A DNA stretch of 53,996 bases from an uncultured Sphingomonas sp. (GCF_913774285.1 NZ_CAJYHX010000017.1:66873-120868), one strand, 5' to 3'; numbered from the stretch's first letter, positions 26,591 through 35,590 are shown. Made by a program: numbers and translations. The notes: generated by a model from the sequence alone, not told the origin.

Positions 26591-26687
26591 CGTCATCCCC
26601 GCGAAGGCGGGGATCCATTGGCGCTGCATTGTCGCTTCCTTCCCCCTGCGCCCAGGGCAATGGATTCCCGCCTTCGCGGGAATGACG
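26591..26687. repeat. Palindromic repeat family B, copy 1
   Basis: This 97-base element has two stem-loop arms, CGTCATCCCCGCGAAGGCGG and, at the right end, TTCCCGCCTTCGCGGGAATG, joined by about 40 bases. Ends and inner arms pair, so the whole unit could form one long hairpin. The arm motif CATTCCCGCGAAnGCGGGAAT is a widespread REP-like sequence in proteobacteria. A second copy, inverted, lies at 28086-28182, so the two flank hmgA. Confidence 0.85.
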
Positions 26688-26752
26688 ATGTCTTGTGAAG
26701 GCGTCCCCCTTCCTTCGGTAGCAATGCAGCTGCCATGCGGCACCGACACGCT

Positions 26753-28030
26753 TCACGGCAGCTGTGCCTTGGGGAAGCCTTCCCATACTGCGTCATAGTC
26801 GGGCTGGGCGTGAGCGAGCGCGTGTGCGGTCGGGCGATAGGGCCAGCAGGTCTCGACCATGAACGCCAGGGTGCCGTCGATCTTGTGCGGCTTCAGGTCC
26901 GCGGTGGTCGCGCCGCGCCAGCTGGCGACGTCGGGACCATGGCCTGCCATGAGGTTGTGGAGCGACAGGCCGCCTGGCGCGAAGCCTTCCGCCTTGGCGT
27001 CGTACGCGCCGTGGATCAGCCCCATGGCCTCGCTCATCACGTTGCGGTGGAACCAGGGTGGGCGGAACGTGTCCTCCGCCACCATCCAGCGCGGCGGGAA
27101 GATCACGAAATCGGCGTTGGCCCGTCCGGCGACGGTGCTGGGCGAGGTGAGGACGGTGAAGATCGAGGGATCGGGATGATCAAAGCTGACCGTGTTCATC
27201 GTATTGAACCGGGCGAGATCGTAGCGATAGGGCGCGAGGTTGCCGTGCCACGCCACCACGTCGAGCGGGCTGTGCGGCAGCGAGGTTATCCACAGATTTG
27301 CCAACGACTTCTGCACAAGCTGGAACGGCGTGTCGCGATCCTCGAACCAGGCGGCGGGCGTCTCGAAGTCGCGCGGATTGGCGAGGCCGTTGGCGCCGAT
27401 CGGCCCTAGATCGGGCAGGCGGAAAGGCGCGCCGAAATTCTCGGCAACATAGCCGGTGGCGGCGCCGTCGGGCAGCAGCACGCGGAAGCGGACTCCGCGC
27501 GGGATCACCGCGATATGGCCGGGGGCGATGTCGATCCTGCCGAGTTCGGTCAGTAGCGTGAGCGCGCCGGCTTGCGGGATGAAGAGCAGCTCGCCGTCGG
27601 CGTCTACGAAGGCGCGCGTCTCCATGTCGCGATTGGCGGCGTAGCGGTGAACGACCACGCCTTCCAGATCGGCGGGATCGCGGGTGGCGAGCATCGTCTC
27701 CATGCCGTCGATCCAGTCGACCGGCGCGGCGGCTGCGGGGATCGGATCCCAGCGCAGGCGGTTGGGGGCGAGCGGCTTCAGCGGGGTGTGCGGCGAGAAG
27801 CGCGGCGCGCCGTCATAGGCGCGGTAGGGCGGGTGCTCGGCGCTGGGGCGCAGCCGATAGAGCCACGAGCGGCGGTTCTCCGCGCGCGGCGCGGTAAAGG
27901 CGGTGCCGGAGAGCTGCTCGGCATAGAGGCCATAAGGCGGCCGCTGGGGGCTGTTGCGGCCGATCGGCAGTGCGCCGGGGACAGCCTCGGTCGAGACATG
28001 GTTGCCGAAGCCGGGGAAATAGTGGGTCAT
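26753..28030 (-). CDS. hmgA: Homogentisate 1,2-dioxygenase
   Basis: The 425-residue product opens the aromatic ring of homogentisate to maleylacetoacetate, the third step of tyrosine breakdown. It starts [22 protein letters not shown], the strongly conserved N-terminus. The iron site of cupin type is in the C-terminal half: [32 protein letters not shown] and MVAED. The conserved FIPQAG and GVRFRV loops are present. ATG 28030 follows a GA-rich ribosome site. The gene is flanked by two inverted family-B repeats. The isomerase and fumarylacetoacetase genes are not in the window. Confidence 0.96.
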   Translation of the reverse strand: MTHYFPGFGNHVSTEAVPGALPIGRNSPQRPPYGLYAEQLSGTAFTAPRAENRRSWLYRLRPSAEHPPYRAYDGAPRFSPHTPLKPLAPNRLRWDPIPAAAAPVDWIDGMETMLATRDPADLEGVVVHRYAANRDMETRAFVDADGELLFIPQAGALTLLTELGRIDIAPGHIAVIPRGVRFRVLLPDGAATGYVAENFGAPFRLPDLGPIGANGLANPRDFETPAAWFEDRDTPFQLVQKSLANLWITSLPHSPLDVVAWHGNLAPYRYDLARFNTMNTVSFDHPDPSIFTVLTSPSTVAGRANADFVIFPPRWMVAEDTFRPPWFHRNVMSEAMGLIHGAYDAKAEGFAPGGLSLHNLMAGHGPDVASWRGATTADLKPHKIDGTLAFMVETCWPYRPTAHALAHAQPDYDAVWEGFPKAQLP

Positions 28031-28085
28031 CCTGCTCCTCCTCCTCGGAAGGCTACCGCCTCTCGGGGGCTCATTGGCCCAATTT

Positions 28086-28182
28086 CGTCATTCCCGCGAA
28101 AGCGGGAATCTATTTTCCAAGACGCTCGAGGCAGGAACCGCAGCTTCAGCGCCAATGGATCCCCGCTTTCGCGGGGATGACG
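28086..28182. repeat. Palindromic repeat family B, copy 2 (inverted)
   Basis: This 97-base unit is the inverted counterpart of 26591-26687. Its left arm CGTCATTCCCGCGAAAGCGG is related to the reverse complement of the right arm of copy 1, and GCCAATGGATCCCCGC near the right end matches the opposite end of copy 1. The loops differ (GAAAG here, GAAGG there), but within each copy the two loops agree. The 261-base gap between hppD and hmgA holds this repeat and, on the minus strand, the hmgA ribosome site. Confidence 0.85.
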
Positions 28183-28291
28183 GTGGGTTTTGGGCTGCGG
28201 TTGGTCCGGTCCCAACGGGCAAGGAATGGGGCCGGGGTATGCCATGCTGTTCCTGCGGCGGCACCCCCGGCTCTCTCCCTCTCCGAACTCG

Positions 28292-29332
28292 TCAGGCGTC
28301 GACCTTGATCACGCCGCGGCGGATCTGGTCGAGCTCGATGCTCTCGAACAGCGCCTGGAAATTGCCGTTCCCGAAGCCTTCGTTACCCTTGCGCTGGATG
28401 ATCTCGAAGAAGATCGGCCCGAACATTGTCTCGGTGAAGATCTGGAGCAGGATGCCCTCGTTATTCTCCACCGAGCCGTCGATCAGGATGCGGTTCTTGC
28501 GCAGCCGCTCGACGTCCTCGCCGTGGCCGGGGACGCGCTTGTCGATCAGCTCGTAATAGGTTTCGATCGTGTCCTGCAGCCGCACGCCGCGGGCGCGCAG
28601 GCGCTCGACCGTGTCGTAGATGTCGTCGGTGGTGAGCGCGAGGTGCTGGATGCCTTCGCCGTTATATTCGCGGAGGAATTCCTCGATCTGGCTGTTGTCG
28701 TCCTGGCTCTCGTTGAGCGGGATGCGGATCGCCTTGTCGGGCGCGATCATCGCCTGGCTGAACAGGCCGGTCGCCTTGCCCTTGATGTCGAAATACTTCT
28801 GCTCCTCGAAGCCGAAGAGCGTGCGGTAGAATTCGCTCCACACCCGCATCTGGCCGCGGCGGACATTGTGGGTGAGGTGGTCGAGCAGGTCGAGCCCGAC
28901 GCTGTTCTCCGCCTCCGCCTCGCCCCAGCCCGGGAACTCGGCCCAGTCGGCATAAAGGTCGCTGCCGTCCTGGATGAAATAGAGGTAGGAGCCGCCGATG
29001 CCCTGGATGACGGTGTCGTCCTCATCCGTAGGCTTGCCGCCATGGGCGAGCGCCCAGTCCATCGCCTTTTTGGGGTCCGCAACGCGGAATGCCATCGCGC
29101 TGGCCGAGGGGCCATGCTCGCCGCGAAAGGAGGCCACGCGACCGGCATCGTCGCGGTTGAGCATCAGGTTGATGCGGCCCTGCTTGTAGCGGGTGATGTT
29201 CTTGCGCGGGTGGCGATGGGTGGGGACGAAGCCCAACTGCTCGAACTGGCGCGCCATCGCGTCCGGATCGGGCGAGGTGAACTCGACGAACTCGAAGCCG
29301 TTGAGGCCGAGCGGATTGGCGGTATCGGTCAT
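28292..29332 (-). CDS. hppD: 4-hydroxyphenylpyruvate dioxygenase
   Basis: The 346-residue non-heme iron enzyme converts 4-hydroxyphenylpyruvate to homogentisate, which hmgA then opens. It has two vicinal-oxygen-chelate halves; the C-terminal half is catalytic. The iron ligands of the family sit in DHLTHNVRRG (His), GIQHLAL (His) and GPIFFEIIQRKG (Glu). The C-terminus, GEDVERLRKNRILIDG and FTETMFGPIFFEI, is highly conserved. A TTGACA box at 29364-29369 with -10 GTATCA lies so close to the ATG that the mRNA may be leaderless. It follows the FAD protein gene by about 50 bases. Confidence 0.96.
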   Translation of the reverse strand: MTDTANPLGLNGFEFVEFTSPDPDAMARQFEQLGFVPTHRHPRKNITRYKQGRINLMLNRDDAGRVASFRGEHGPSASAMAFRVADPKKAMDWALAHGGKPTDEDDTVIQGIGGSYLYFIQDGSDLYADWAEFPGWGEAEAENSVGLDLLDHLTHNVRRGQMRVWSEFYRTLFGFEEQKYFDIKGKATGLFSQAMIAPDKAIRIPLNESQDDNSQIEEFLREYNGEGIQHLALTTDDIYDTVERLRARGVRLQDTIETYYELIDKRVPGHGEDVERLRKNRILIDGSVENNEGILLQIFTETMFGPIFFEIIQRKGNEGFGNGNFQALFESIELDQIRRGVIKVDA

Positions 29333-29340
29333 GGCCGACC

Positions 29341-29369
29341 TGATACCCCAACTCCCGATTTAGTGTCAA
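29341..29369 (-). promoter_or_regulatory. Putative promoter of hppD
   Basis: On the minus strand TTGACA (29364-29369) is followed after 17 bases by GTATCA (29341-29346). The expected start of transcription is within one or two bases of the ATG at 29332, and there is no strong ribosome site between them. If real, translation is leaderless. Confidence 0.4.
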
Positions 29370-29383
29370 ATGTTACCAGTTCG

Positions 29384-30733
29384 TCACAGACCCTCGCCGC
29401 CGACCCAGTGGGCGTTGGAGAGGCGGCGGGCGACTGCCCAGGTCTGGGTGCGGATGTCGGGCACCGCGACGATTTCCCAGAAGGCGCCGCGGGTCATGGG
29501 TCCCAACGCGTAGAGAGTCGCGTTGGCGGTGCCGTCGGCGGCGATGGTCTGGCCCTGGTTGTCGACGTCGATACCGATATGCGCGGGATCGGGGCGGATC
29601 ACGCCGCGGGCGGCAAGGCGCTGGAGCAGCGGCTCGCGGCTGCGGGCAAGGTCGCCGAGCGGGCCGGTGCAGTTGACGATGCGCTGGGCGAGGATCGTCT
29701 CGGGCGCGTCCTGCCCGCGCGGGCGGAGGGTGACGGCGATCCCGTCCGGGCCTTCGACGAACCCCAAGGTCTTGGCGGCGCACACTTCCAGCTGGCCGCG
29801 GTCGATCAGCGCCTGCAGCCGGCCATGGACCTCGGGGGCGAGGCGATGGCGGTGGACGTCCCACCAGGGGCGCAAATGGCGGAGGAAGCGGGCGCGCTCG
29901 TCCTCGCTGGCATTGGCCCACATCGGCTGGGTGAAGGGGCGAAGCTCGTCGACCGCGTTGCGCCAGCCGACCTGTTCGGCGCGGTTGCGCACGGTACGGA
30001 CCAGCGAAGACGCCTGGGTGCGCGGGCGCTCGCGGATCTTGTCCCAGTCCTGTCCCGGGCCATGGGGGCGGGGGAGCAGGCCGCGGCGCGACACCGCGAC
30101 GATCTTGCCGCCGAACCCGCGCGCCTCGAGCAGCAGTGCCACGTCGACCATGGTGAGGCCGGTGCCGATCACCAGCACGGTATCGCGGTCCGAAAGGCCA
30201 TCGGGCACGCTCGGGTCCCAGGGATCGCCCTTGTAGCGTTCGGCGGAGAGCGTCGCGGGATCCAGCCCCGGCGGGTCGTGCGGGGGCAGGTTGCCGACCG
30301 CGAGCACCGCGGCATCGGCGCGCAGCGTGCCCTCGGCCAGCTGGAGCGTCGCGCCTTCGGCATCGAAGGTCACGTCCGCCACTTCGCCGCGGACGAGGCG
30401 CAGGCGGTCCGGATAGCGGGCGAGCGCCTCGTCCAGCATCTCGCGCAGATATTCGCCATAGACGCGGCGCGGCACGAAGCTGGTCGCGGCATGCTCCACC
30501 CCGCGTGCCTCCAGCCAGCGGACGAGATGCGCGGGATCGTCGGGAAAGGCGCTCATGTTCGCGGCGCGCACGTTGAGCAAATGCGAGGGATGGGCGGCGC
30601 CATAGGCGAGGCCGGTGCCCGCCACCGGCGCGCGCTCGATCAGCGTCGCGCGTGGGCCTTCGTGGCGGATCAGGTTGATCGCCTGGAGCGTGCCCGAAAA
30701 GCCCGCGCCGATGATGGCGACGTGTTCGATCAT
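29384..30733 (-). CDS. FAD/NAD(P)-binding protein
   Basis: The 449-residue product is of the FAD-NAD(P)-binding (pfam13454-like) type. It begins MIEHVAIIGAGFSGTLQAINL, an FAD Rossmann motif GxGxxG, and later has a second motif VLVIGTGLTMVDVAL. Such proteins are found near hydroxyl- or amine-using pathways and are annotated only by this fold. LNVRAANMSAFPDDPAHLVRWLE is typical of the family N-terminal part. No signal or membrane segment is present. It precedes hppD by 51 bases on the same strand and follows DUF6356 by 25 bases, so these three may share one mRNA. Its substrate is unknown. Confidence 0.8.
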   Translation of the reverse strand: MIEHVAIIGAGFSGTLQAINLIRHEGPRATLIERAPVAGTGLAYGAAHPSHLLNVRAANMSAFPDDPAHLVRWLEARGVEHAATSFVPRRVYGEYLREMLDEALARYPDRLRLVRGEVADVTFDAEGATLQLAEGTLRADAAVLAVGNLPPHDPPGLDPATLSAERYKGDPWDPSVPDGLSDRDTVLVIGTGLTMVDVALLLEARGFGGKIVAVSRRGLLPRPHGPGQDWDKIRERPRTQASSLVRTVRNRAEQVGWRNAVDELRPFTQPMWANASEDERARFLRHLRPWWDVHRHRLAPEVHGRLQALIDRGQLEVCAAKTLGFVEGPDGIAVTLRPRGQDAPETILAQRIVNCTGPLGDLARSREPLLQRLAARGVIRPDPAHIGIDVDNQGQTIAADGTANATLYALGPMTRGAFWEIVAVPDIRTQTWAVARRLSNAHWVGGEGL

Positions 30734-30758
30734 GGTTGCGGCTCCCCCGATGCCGGCG

Positions 30759-31025
30759 TCAGATTTCGTAGTCTAGTTGCCACTCGGGCTGGCGGAAGGC
30801 GGGCTGCTGCTCGGCAAAGGCGGGCTGGCGCGCCTTCATCTGGGCATAGAGCCGCTTCACCGAGTCGCTCGCGGTGCGGACGAACAGGAAGGGCAGCACC
30901 GCATGGACGATGCAGGCGGCGCCGCCGACCATCATCGTCACGCCGAACCGGGCCGCGGTGGCGGCATGCTCGCCATAGCTTTCGCCGACGCTGCGCGGAT
31001 GGGCGAGGAAAAGCCGAGTGATCAT
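30759..31025 (-). CDS. DUF6356 family small membrane protein
   Basis: The 88-residue product matches DUF6356: LFLAHPRSVGESYGEHAATAARFGVTMMVGG, followed by a hydrophobic helix ACIVHAVLPFLFVRTAS. A charged tail follows, with Lys/Arg and QPAFRQPEWQLDYEI. It is likely an inner-membrane protein with one or two segments; the function is unknown. The family appears common in sphingomonads. It is 25 bases upstream of the FAD protein gene, probably co-transcribed. Confidence 0.82.
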   Translation of the reverse strand: MITRLFLAHPRSVGESYGEHAATAARFGVTMMVGGAACIVHAVLPFLFVRTASDSVKRLYAQMKARQPAFAEQQPAFRQPEWQLDYEI

Positions 31026-31117
31026 ATGGGAAATGTACGCGGGATCGGAGCAGGGGGGAAGGGCGTCCGTCCTAGATCCGGCTCTTCCTGCGGAAGGAAG
31101 GCTGCGCCCCTTGTGTT

Positions 31118-31216
31118 CCCCTCCCGCTTGCGGGAGGGGTTAGGGGAGGGGCTGAAGCTTCAAAGCGCTTCTTCCACGTCGTTCCCACCCCCAACCCCTC
31201 CCGCAGGCGGGAGGGG
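31118..31216. repeat. Palindromic repeat, diverged family A relative (copy 4)
   Basis: The outer hairpins are CCCCTCCCGC-tt-GCGGGAGGGG at the left and CCCCTCCCGCAGGCGGGAGGGG in two parts at the right, with TTAGGGGAGGGG and CACCCCCAACCCC in between. The centre has GAAGCTTC, unlike the GTCTC apex of the other copies. The layout (C-rich, G-rich, apex, C-rich, G-rich) is the same. It lies downstream of the beta-hydroxyacid dehydrogenase. Confidence 0.7.
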
Positions 31217-31225
31217 AGCGCGCGT

Positions 31226-32095
31226 TCACAGCTTGGCGATGGTCTCGGCCAGCGCGGTCACGTCGACGTCGCTGCCTTCGGTCTTCACGGTCTCGGTGAG
31301 GTGCGCGCGGACCAGGTCGAGCAGCGGCATCTTGGCGCCGACGGCTGCGGCGGCCTCACCGGCGAGGCGTATGTCCTTGAGGCCCAGCGGCGCGGCGAAG
31401 CCGGCCGGGCGGTGGCGGCGCTCGGCGATCGGCGGGCCATAGACCTTGTGGATCGCGCCGTCGAAGATCGTGCCCGAGAATACCTCGAGCATCTTCTCGC
31501 GCGCCACGCCGCCCTTCTCGCCGAGCGACATCGCCTCGCCGTACGCCTCGACGGTCGCCATGATCATGAAGTTGCCGGCGAGCTTCACCAGGTTCGCCGC
31601 CGAGGGTTTGTCGCCCATCGGGAAGGTGACGCGGCCGAGCGCATCGAGGATCGGCGCGGCGGCTTCTATCGCCTCGGGCGCGCCGGCGGCGACGATGGCG
31701 AGCTTGCCCTGCGCGGCGACCGGCGGGCGGCCGAACACCGGCGCCGAGACGAAGTGATGGCCTGCCTCGGCATGGCGCTCGGCCAGCTTGTCGGCGGTGG
31801 CGACGGCGATGGTGCTGTGCGAGAGATGCAGCGCGCCCGGCGCCATGCCCGCGAGCACGCCGTCCTCGCCGTCGAGGATCGCCTCCAGCGCGGCATCGTC
31901 CGCCACCATGGTCAGCACGGCCTGCGCGCCGTCGGCGGCTTCGCGGGGCGTGCGGGCAAGGCGGGCGCCGCGTTCGGTAAGCGTCGCGGCCTTGTCGGGC
32001 GAGCGGTTCCAGACGGTGAGCGTGTGCCCGGCATCGAGCAGCGCGCCCGCCATGCCGATCCCCATCTGTCCGAGCCCGAGAAATGCGAGGTCCAT
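31226..32095 (-). CDS. NAD(P)-dependent beta-hydroxyacid dehydrogenase
   Basis: The 289-residue product belongs to the 3-hydroxyisobutyrate/6-phosphogluconate dehydrogenase-like family. The Rossmann motif GLGQMGIGMA spans about residues 7-16. The substrate loop LSHSTIAVATA is the S/DxST type. The catalytic Lys171 and Asn175 are in ANLVKLAGNFM, the G-x3-K-x2-N motif. ATG 32095 is preferred over an upstream in-frame start because it begins at the Rossmann strand. It could act on 3-hydroxyisobutyrate, tartronate semialdehyde or glyoxylate/succinic semialdehyde; motifs do not decide. It stands alone, with a palindromic repeat downstream. Confidence 0.88.
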   Translation of the reverse strand: MDLAFLGLGQMGIGMAGALLDAGHTLTVWNRSPDKAATLTERGARLARTPREAADGAQAVLTMVADDAALEAILDGEDGVLAGMAPGALHLSHSTIAVATADKLAERHAEAGHHFVSAPVFGRPPVAAQGKLAIVAAGAPEAIEAAAPILDALGRVTFPMGDKPSAANLVKLAGNFMIMATVEAYGEAMSLGEKGGVAREKMLEVFSGTIFDGAIHKVYGPPIAERRHRPAGFAAPLGLKDIRLAGEAAAAVGAKMPLLDLVRAHLTETVKTEGSDVDVTALAETIAKL

Positions 32096-32153
32096 GCGTG
32101 TCTCCCTGGATTGCGGTGCAGCATGTGGGGTGCGGGGCGCGGAACCCAAGGGG

Positions 32154-34745
32154 TTATCCGCCGATCAGCACCGCCGCATCGATGAGCGCCCGCGGGACCG
32201 ATACGCCCGGCGTGGTGCCGATATAGCGGGGCACCCAGCTGGGCCCGAACTTCTGCTTGAACGATCGCAGCCCCGAAAAGCCGTAGATCCGCTCGCCATG
32301 GCCATAGACCGCCGCGCCGAGCCGCGACCAGATCGGCGCGAGCGGCCCGGGTTTGAGGCCGGAGAGCGGCGCCATGCCGAGGTTGAAGCGCTGGAAGCCC
32401 TGCGCGGCGCCATATTGCAGCAGCCGCACGAACAGCAGGTCCATCGCGCCATAGGGCGTGTCCGGCAGGTGGCGCATCAGGTCGACCGAGATCTCCTCGC
32501 GATTGGGCGTCTCCCACAGATTGGCGAACGCGACGATCTCGCCCGCCAGCCGCAGCACGGCGCAATCGAAATGCGCGAGATAGGCTGCATCGAAGCGACC
32601 GAGGCTGAAGCGTTTCTCCGCGCCGGGCTTGTCCGCCAGCCAGGCATCGGAGACGCGCTGGAGGTCGGGGAGCAGGGCGGGCACCTGCGCGGCAGGGATC
32701 ACTTCGAACACCAGCCCCTCGCCGGTCGCGCGCTTCACCGAATAGCGCAACGACTTGAACTGGCCGCCCTTGAGATCATAGCCGTGGCGGAGGTCCACGA
32801 CGGCTTCTTCGCCATATTTGAGCGGCTGAAGGCCGAGTTCGACGACCAGCGGCAGCATCGCCGCGCTCACCTGGAACAGGCAGAGCCGGCCCCGCGCGGC
32901 GTCGCAGCGGCGGCGGATTTCCCAGATCAGCTCGGACCAGGCTTCCTCCGGGCCGACGGGGTCACCCATCACGATCCAGGTGCGGCCCTGCACCCGGTAC
33001 ATCAGAAAGGCGTCGCCCGAGGTGGAGACGAGGAAGTCCTTGTCGCCGGTATAGGCCAGCATCGCGTCCGCCCGGCTGGTGACGGCGATCGCGCGCGCGG
33101 CCACCTCCGGATCGAGCGCCTGGTGCTCGCGCACCCGGGGTGCGGCGGACATCAGCCGCCAGAACGCCCAGCCGACCAGCAGCATCGTCGCGCCCAGCGT
33201 CGCGCGGAGGAAGCGGGGGGCGTTGCCGCGCCACGCGAAGTCCCACCAGAGATCGTCGCTGTACGGCACGCGCTTGTAGGCGAAGAAGCCCGCCCAGGCG
33301 CTGAGCAGCAGCGCGATCAGCGCCGCCGCCCACCACCAGCGCGCGACCGGCGCCGAGCCGATCCCGGCGCTGCGGTAGAAGCCGGGGCGGGCATATTGGA
33401 GCAGCCCGGCGACGATCAGCAGCACCGTCGCTTCCTCGACGTCGATGCCCTTGGCGATCGAGAAGACGGCCCCCGCCACCAGCAGCAGCCGCGCGGCGTG
33501 GAAGCCGCTCTTGAGCCGCGCCTGCACGGCAGGCGCGATCAGCAGCAGCGCGGTGCCGACCAGGCTCGCGGCGAAGTGCGAGCCCTCGACGAAGGGCAGC
33601 GGCAGGATGCCGTGCAAGGGGTGCATCCGGCCATGCGCGGGCGGCAGCGCACCCGAGACGAGCAGCACCAGCCCGCCGCCGAACACCAGCAGCGCCAGGA
33701 GCGGCGGTACGAGCACCTGTCCGATCCGGTGGGCGACACCCAGGCCGGTGGCGATCGGATGCCGCAGCCGCCGCCCCTCGATGCCGACCAGCAGTCCGCC
33801 GGCCACCAGCAGCGGGAGCAGATAATAGACCAGCCGGTAGAGCAGCAGTGCCGCGAACAGGTCGCTGCGGCCGATCGGCACCAGTGCGAGCATCACCGCC
33901 TCGAACACGCCGATTCCGCCGGGCACATGGGTGACCAGCGCGATGACGATGGCGAGCGCATAGGCGAGGTAGAAGCTGCCGATCAGCGCGGGATCGGCAT
34001 GGGGGATCAGCACGAACAGCGCGCCCGAGGCGCAGGCGAGGTCGATCGCGGCGATGCCGATCTGGCCCGCCATCAGCGGCACGGGCGGCAGCGGCAGGGT
34101 CGCACTGCCGAGACGCAACTCCGCCAGCCCGCGGGCGCGGGCCACGAACAGCACGGCGAAGGCGAGCAGCACCGCCAGCCCGGCGCCATGGAGCAGCGCC
34201 AGCGGCAGCGTCTGGCCGAACAGCGCCAGCGGCTGCGGGGCGGCGAGCAGCGCGATGGCGGTCACCGCGAACACTCCGCTCCAGAAGGTGGCGCCGGCGA
34301 TCAGCGTGATGCGGGCGACATCGGCGAAGTCGAGCCCCGCCGCGCCGTACGCCCGCAGCCGCGCGGTGCCGCCGGTGAGCAGCGATAGGCCGAGATTATG
34401 GCTGATCGTATAGCTGGTGAACGAGGCCAGCGCCGCCGTCCGCCACGGCAGCCGCTCCCCGATGGCCCGCACCGCGAACCAGTCGTAGAGGGTGAGCGCG
34501 AGATAGGAGGCGGTGGTCAGCCCCAGCGCCGCCGCCAGCCGCGCCGGCTCGATCTGGTGCAGCGCGTGTCGCACGTCGCGCAGGCGCACCTCGGCGAGGA
34601 TGGTACGCACCGCCTCGAAGCCCAAAGCCGCCAGCGCCAGCGTCACCAGGATCAGCAGTGGCCGGCGATGGCGCGCGAACCAGGCCAGCAGACCGTTTGC
34701 GGTCAACGGCTCTTCCTCCGGCGCCTCGGTTTCGGCGATCTGCAT
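32154..34745 (-). CDS. mprF: Bifunctional lysylphosphatidylglycerol flippase/synthetase (MprF/LpiA)
   Basis: The 863-residue membrane protein has a long N-terminal flippase part with about a dozen hydrophobic helices from residue 28 to about 545, including LGLSLLTGGTARLRAYG and VTHVPGGIGVFEAVMLAL, both strongly conserved. The cytoplasmic C-terminal synthase is a GNAT-like DUF2156 domain with FLMYRVQGRTWIVMGDPVGP and YGAMDLLFVRLLQYGAAQGF. It transfers an amino acid, usually Lys or Ala, from tRNA to phosphatidylglycerol, then flips the lipid. This lowers membrane charge and helps against cationic peptides and acid. The AcvB-type lipase gene lies just upstream, as in the rhizobial lpiA-atvA pair, but in the opposite order. 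Confidence 0.92.
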   Translation of the reverse strand: MQIAETEAPEEEPLTANGLLAWFARHRRPLLILVTLALAALGFEAVRTILAEVRLRDVRHALHQIEPARLAAALGLTTASYLALTLYDWFAVRAIGERLPWRTAALASFTSYTISHNLGLSLLTGGTARLRAYGAAGLDFADVARITLIAGATFWSGVFAVTAIALLAAPQPLALFGQTLPLALLHGAGLAVLLAFAVLFVARARGLAELRLGSATLPLPPVPLMAGQIGIAAIDLACASGALFVLIPHADPALIGSFYLAYALAIVIALVTHVPGGIGVFEAVMLALVPIGRSDLFAALLLYRLVYYLLPLLVAGGLLVGIEGRRLRHPIATGLGVAHRIGQVLVPPLLALLVFGGGLVLLVSGALPPAHGRMHPLHGILPLPFVEGSHFAASLVGTALLLIAPAVQARLKSGFHAARLLLVAGAVFSIAKGIDVEEATVLLIVAGLLQYARPGFYRSAGIGSAPVARWWWAAALIALLLSAWAGFFAYKRVPYSDDLWWDFAWRGNAPRFLRATLGATMLLVGWAFWRLMSAAPRVREHQALDPEVAARAIAVTSRADAMLAYTGDKDFLVSTSGDAFLMYRVQGRTWIVMGDPVGPEEAWSELIWEIRRRCDAARGRLCLFQVSAAMLPLVVELGLQPLKYGEEAVVDLRHGYDLKGGQFKSLRYSVKRATGEGLVFEVIPAAQVPALLPDLQRVSDAWLADKPGAEKRFSLGRFDAAYLAHFDCAVLRLAGEIVAFANLWETPNREEISVDLMRHLPDTPYGAMDLLFVRLLQYGAAQGFQRFNLGMAPLSGLKPGPLAPIWSRLGAAVYGHGERIYGFSGLRSFKQKFGPSWVPRYIGTTPGVSVPRALIDAAVLIGG

Positions 34746-34825
34746 CCAACTCCCCCAACGGCGCCTTTCCCTTGCGCCCGCCCGCCTTTATCCGCGGGGT
34801 CGGTCGCGGGCAATCGAGCGGGCGC

Positions 34826-35590
34826 TCATGGCGCAGGCGCGTCCAAATGCGTGCCGAGCACGGGCGCGAGCGCAGCAAACACGGTGCGGACCAGCAGGTC
34901 GTGGTCCATCCGCAGGAAATGGCCGCCCGGCAGGGTGATGCGGCGCACGTTCGGGGCGAGCAGGGTGGGGCAGAGGCTGTCGGTCTCGTCCTCCCCGCGG
35001 ATGCAGGTGACCGGCAGCCAGTCGAGCGCGCGCGCCGAGGCGGCATCGGCATCGGGGGCGCCGATATAGGCGAAGCCGAGCGGGTCGGCGCGGAAATAGG
35101 CGTCGGTGCCAGGCACGACGAGCACCAGCGCGGCGACCTGGGCACGGAGCGCCGGCGGGAGCGACGCCAGGGCCACCCGCGCCATGTCCGCGCCGAAGGA
35201 CTGGCCGATGACGATCACCCTGGTCGCGCCCGAGCGGCGTTGCGCCTCGCGAATCGCGTTGATCAGCAGCGCCTGCACCTCGGCATGGGTCTGGCGTCGG
35301 GCGAAGGCGGTCGAGCTCGCCACCGCATAGACCGGCACCCCGGCCCCGGCGAGCGCCTCGACCACATAGGAACCCATGCCGTAGCGAAGCCCCATGTCGC
35401 CGGAGAGGAACACCGCGGCGACCGGGGCGGCGCCGGGCCGTTCGGGCATGCCGTAGAGGTGGACGGGATCGCGATCGAGGAAGCCCGCGCTCCAATAGAC
35501 CCCGAAGGCGATTGCGGCGAGCAGCGCGACAAGGGCGGCCGCCCAGCGCTTCCAGGCGAGACGGCGGATGCGGGGGGAGGGTGTCGCCAT
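34826..35590 (-). CDS. AcvB/VirJ-family aminoacyl-phosphatidylglycerol hydrolase
   Basis: The 254-residue product starts with a signal/anchor helix (about residues 15-32) and then shows an alpha/beta-hydrolase: VAAVFLSGDMGLRYG, RVIVIGQSFGAD with the nucleophile Ser131 (GxSxG type), an Asp in the region of residues 202-205 and His225 in LPGGHFLRMDH. The single domain is the short VirJ form; AcvB has an extra N-terminal domain. In Agrobacterium, AcvB hydrolyses lysyl-PG in the periplasm. Together with mprF it would make and remove the charged lipid. About 80 bases separate it from mprF, same strand. Confidence 0.87.
   Translation of the reverse strand: MATPSPRIRRLAWKRWAAALVALLAAIAFGVYWSAGFLDRDPVHLYGMPERPGAAPVAAVFLSGDMGLRYGMGSYVVEALAGAGVPVYAVASSTAFARRQTHAEVQALLINAIREAQRRSGATRVIVIGQSFGADMARVALASLPPALRAQVAALVLVVPGTDAYFRADPLGFAYIGAPDADAASARALDWLPVTCIRGEDETDSLCPTLLAPNVRRITLPGGHFLRMDHDLLVRTVFAALAPVLGTHLDAPAP

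Noticed and set aside
26591..28182. hmgA as cargo of a composite transposon bounded by inverted repeats
   Set aside because: The flanking repeats are 97-base REP-like hairpins without transposase, target duplication or foreign composition. They occur as independent units.
22850..34388. Several long plus-strand open frames (for example 22850-25471, 28190-31021, 31788-34388)
   Set aside because: They are antisense to well-conserved genes on the minus strand, have no family motifs and show typical shadow composition (many Arg, His, Gly, Ala, Asp).
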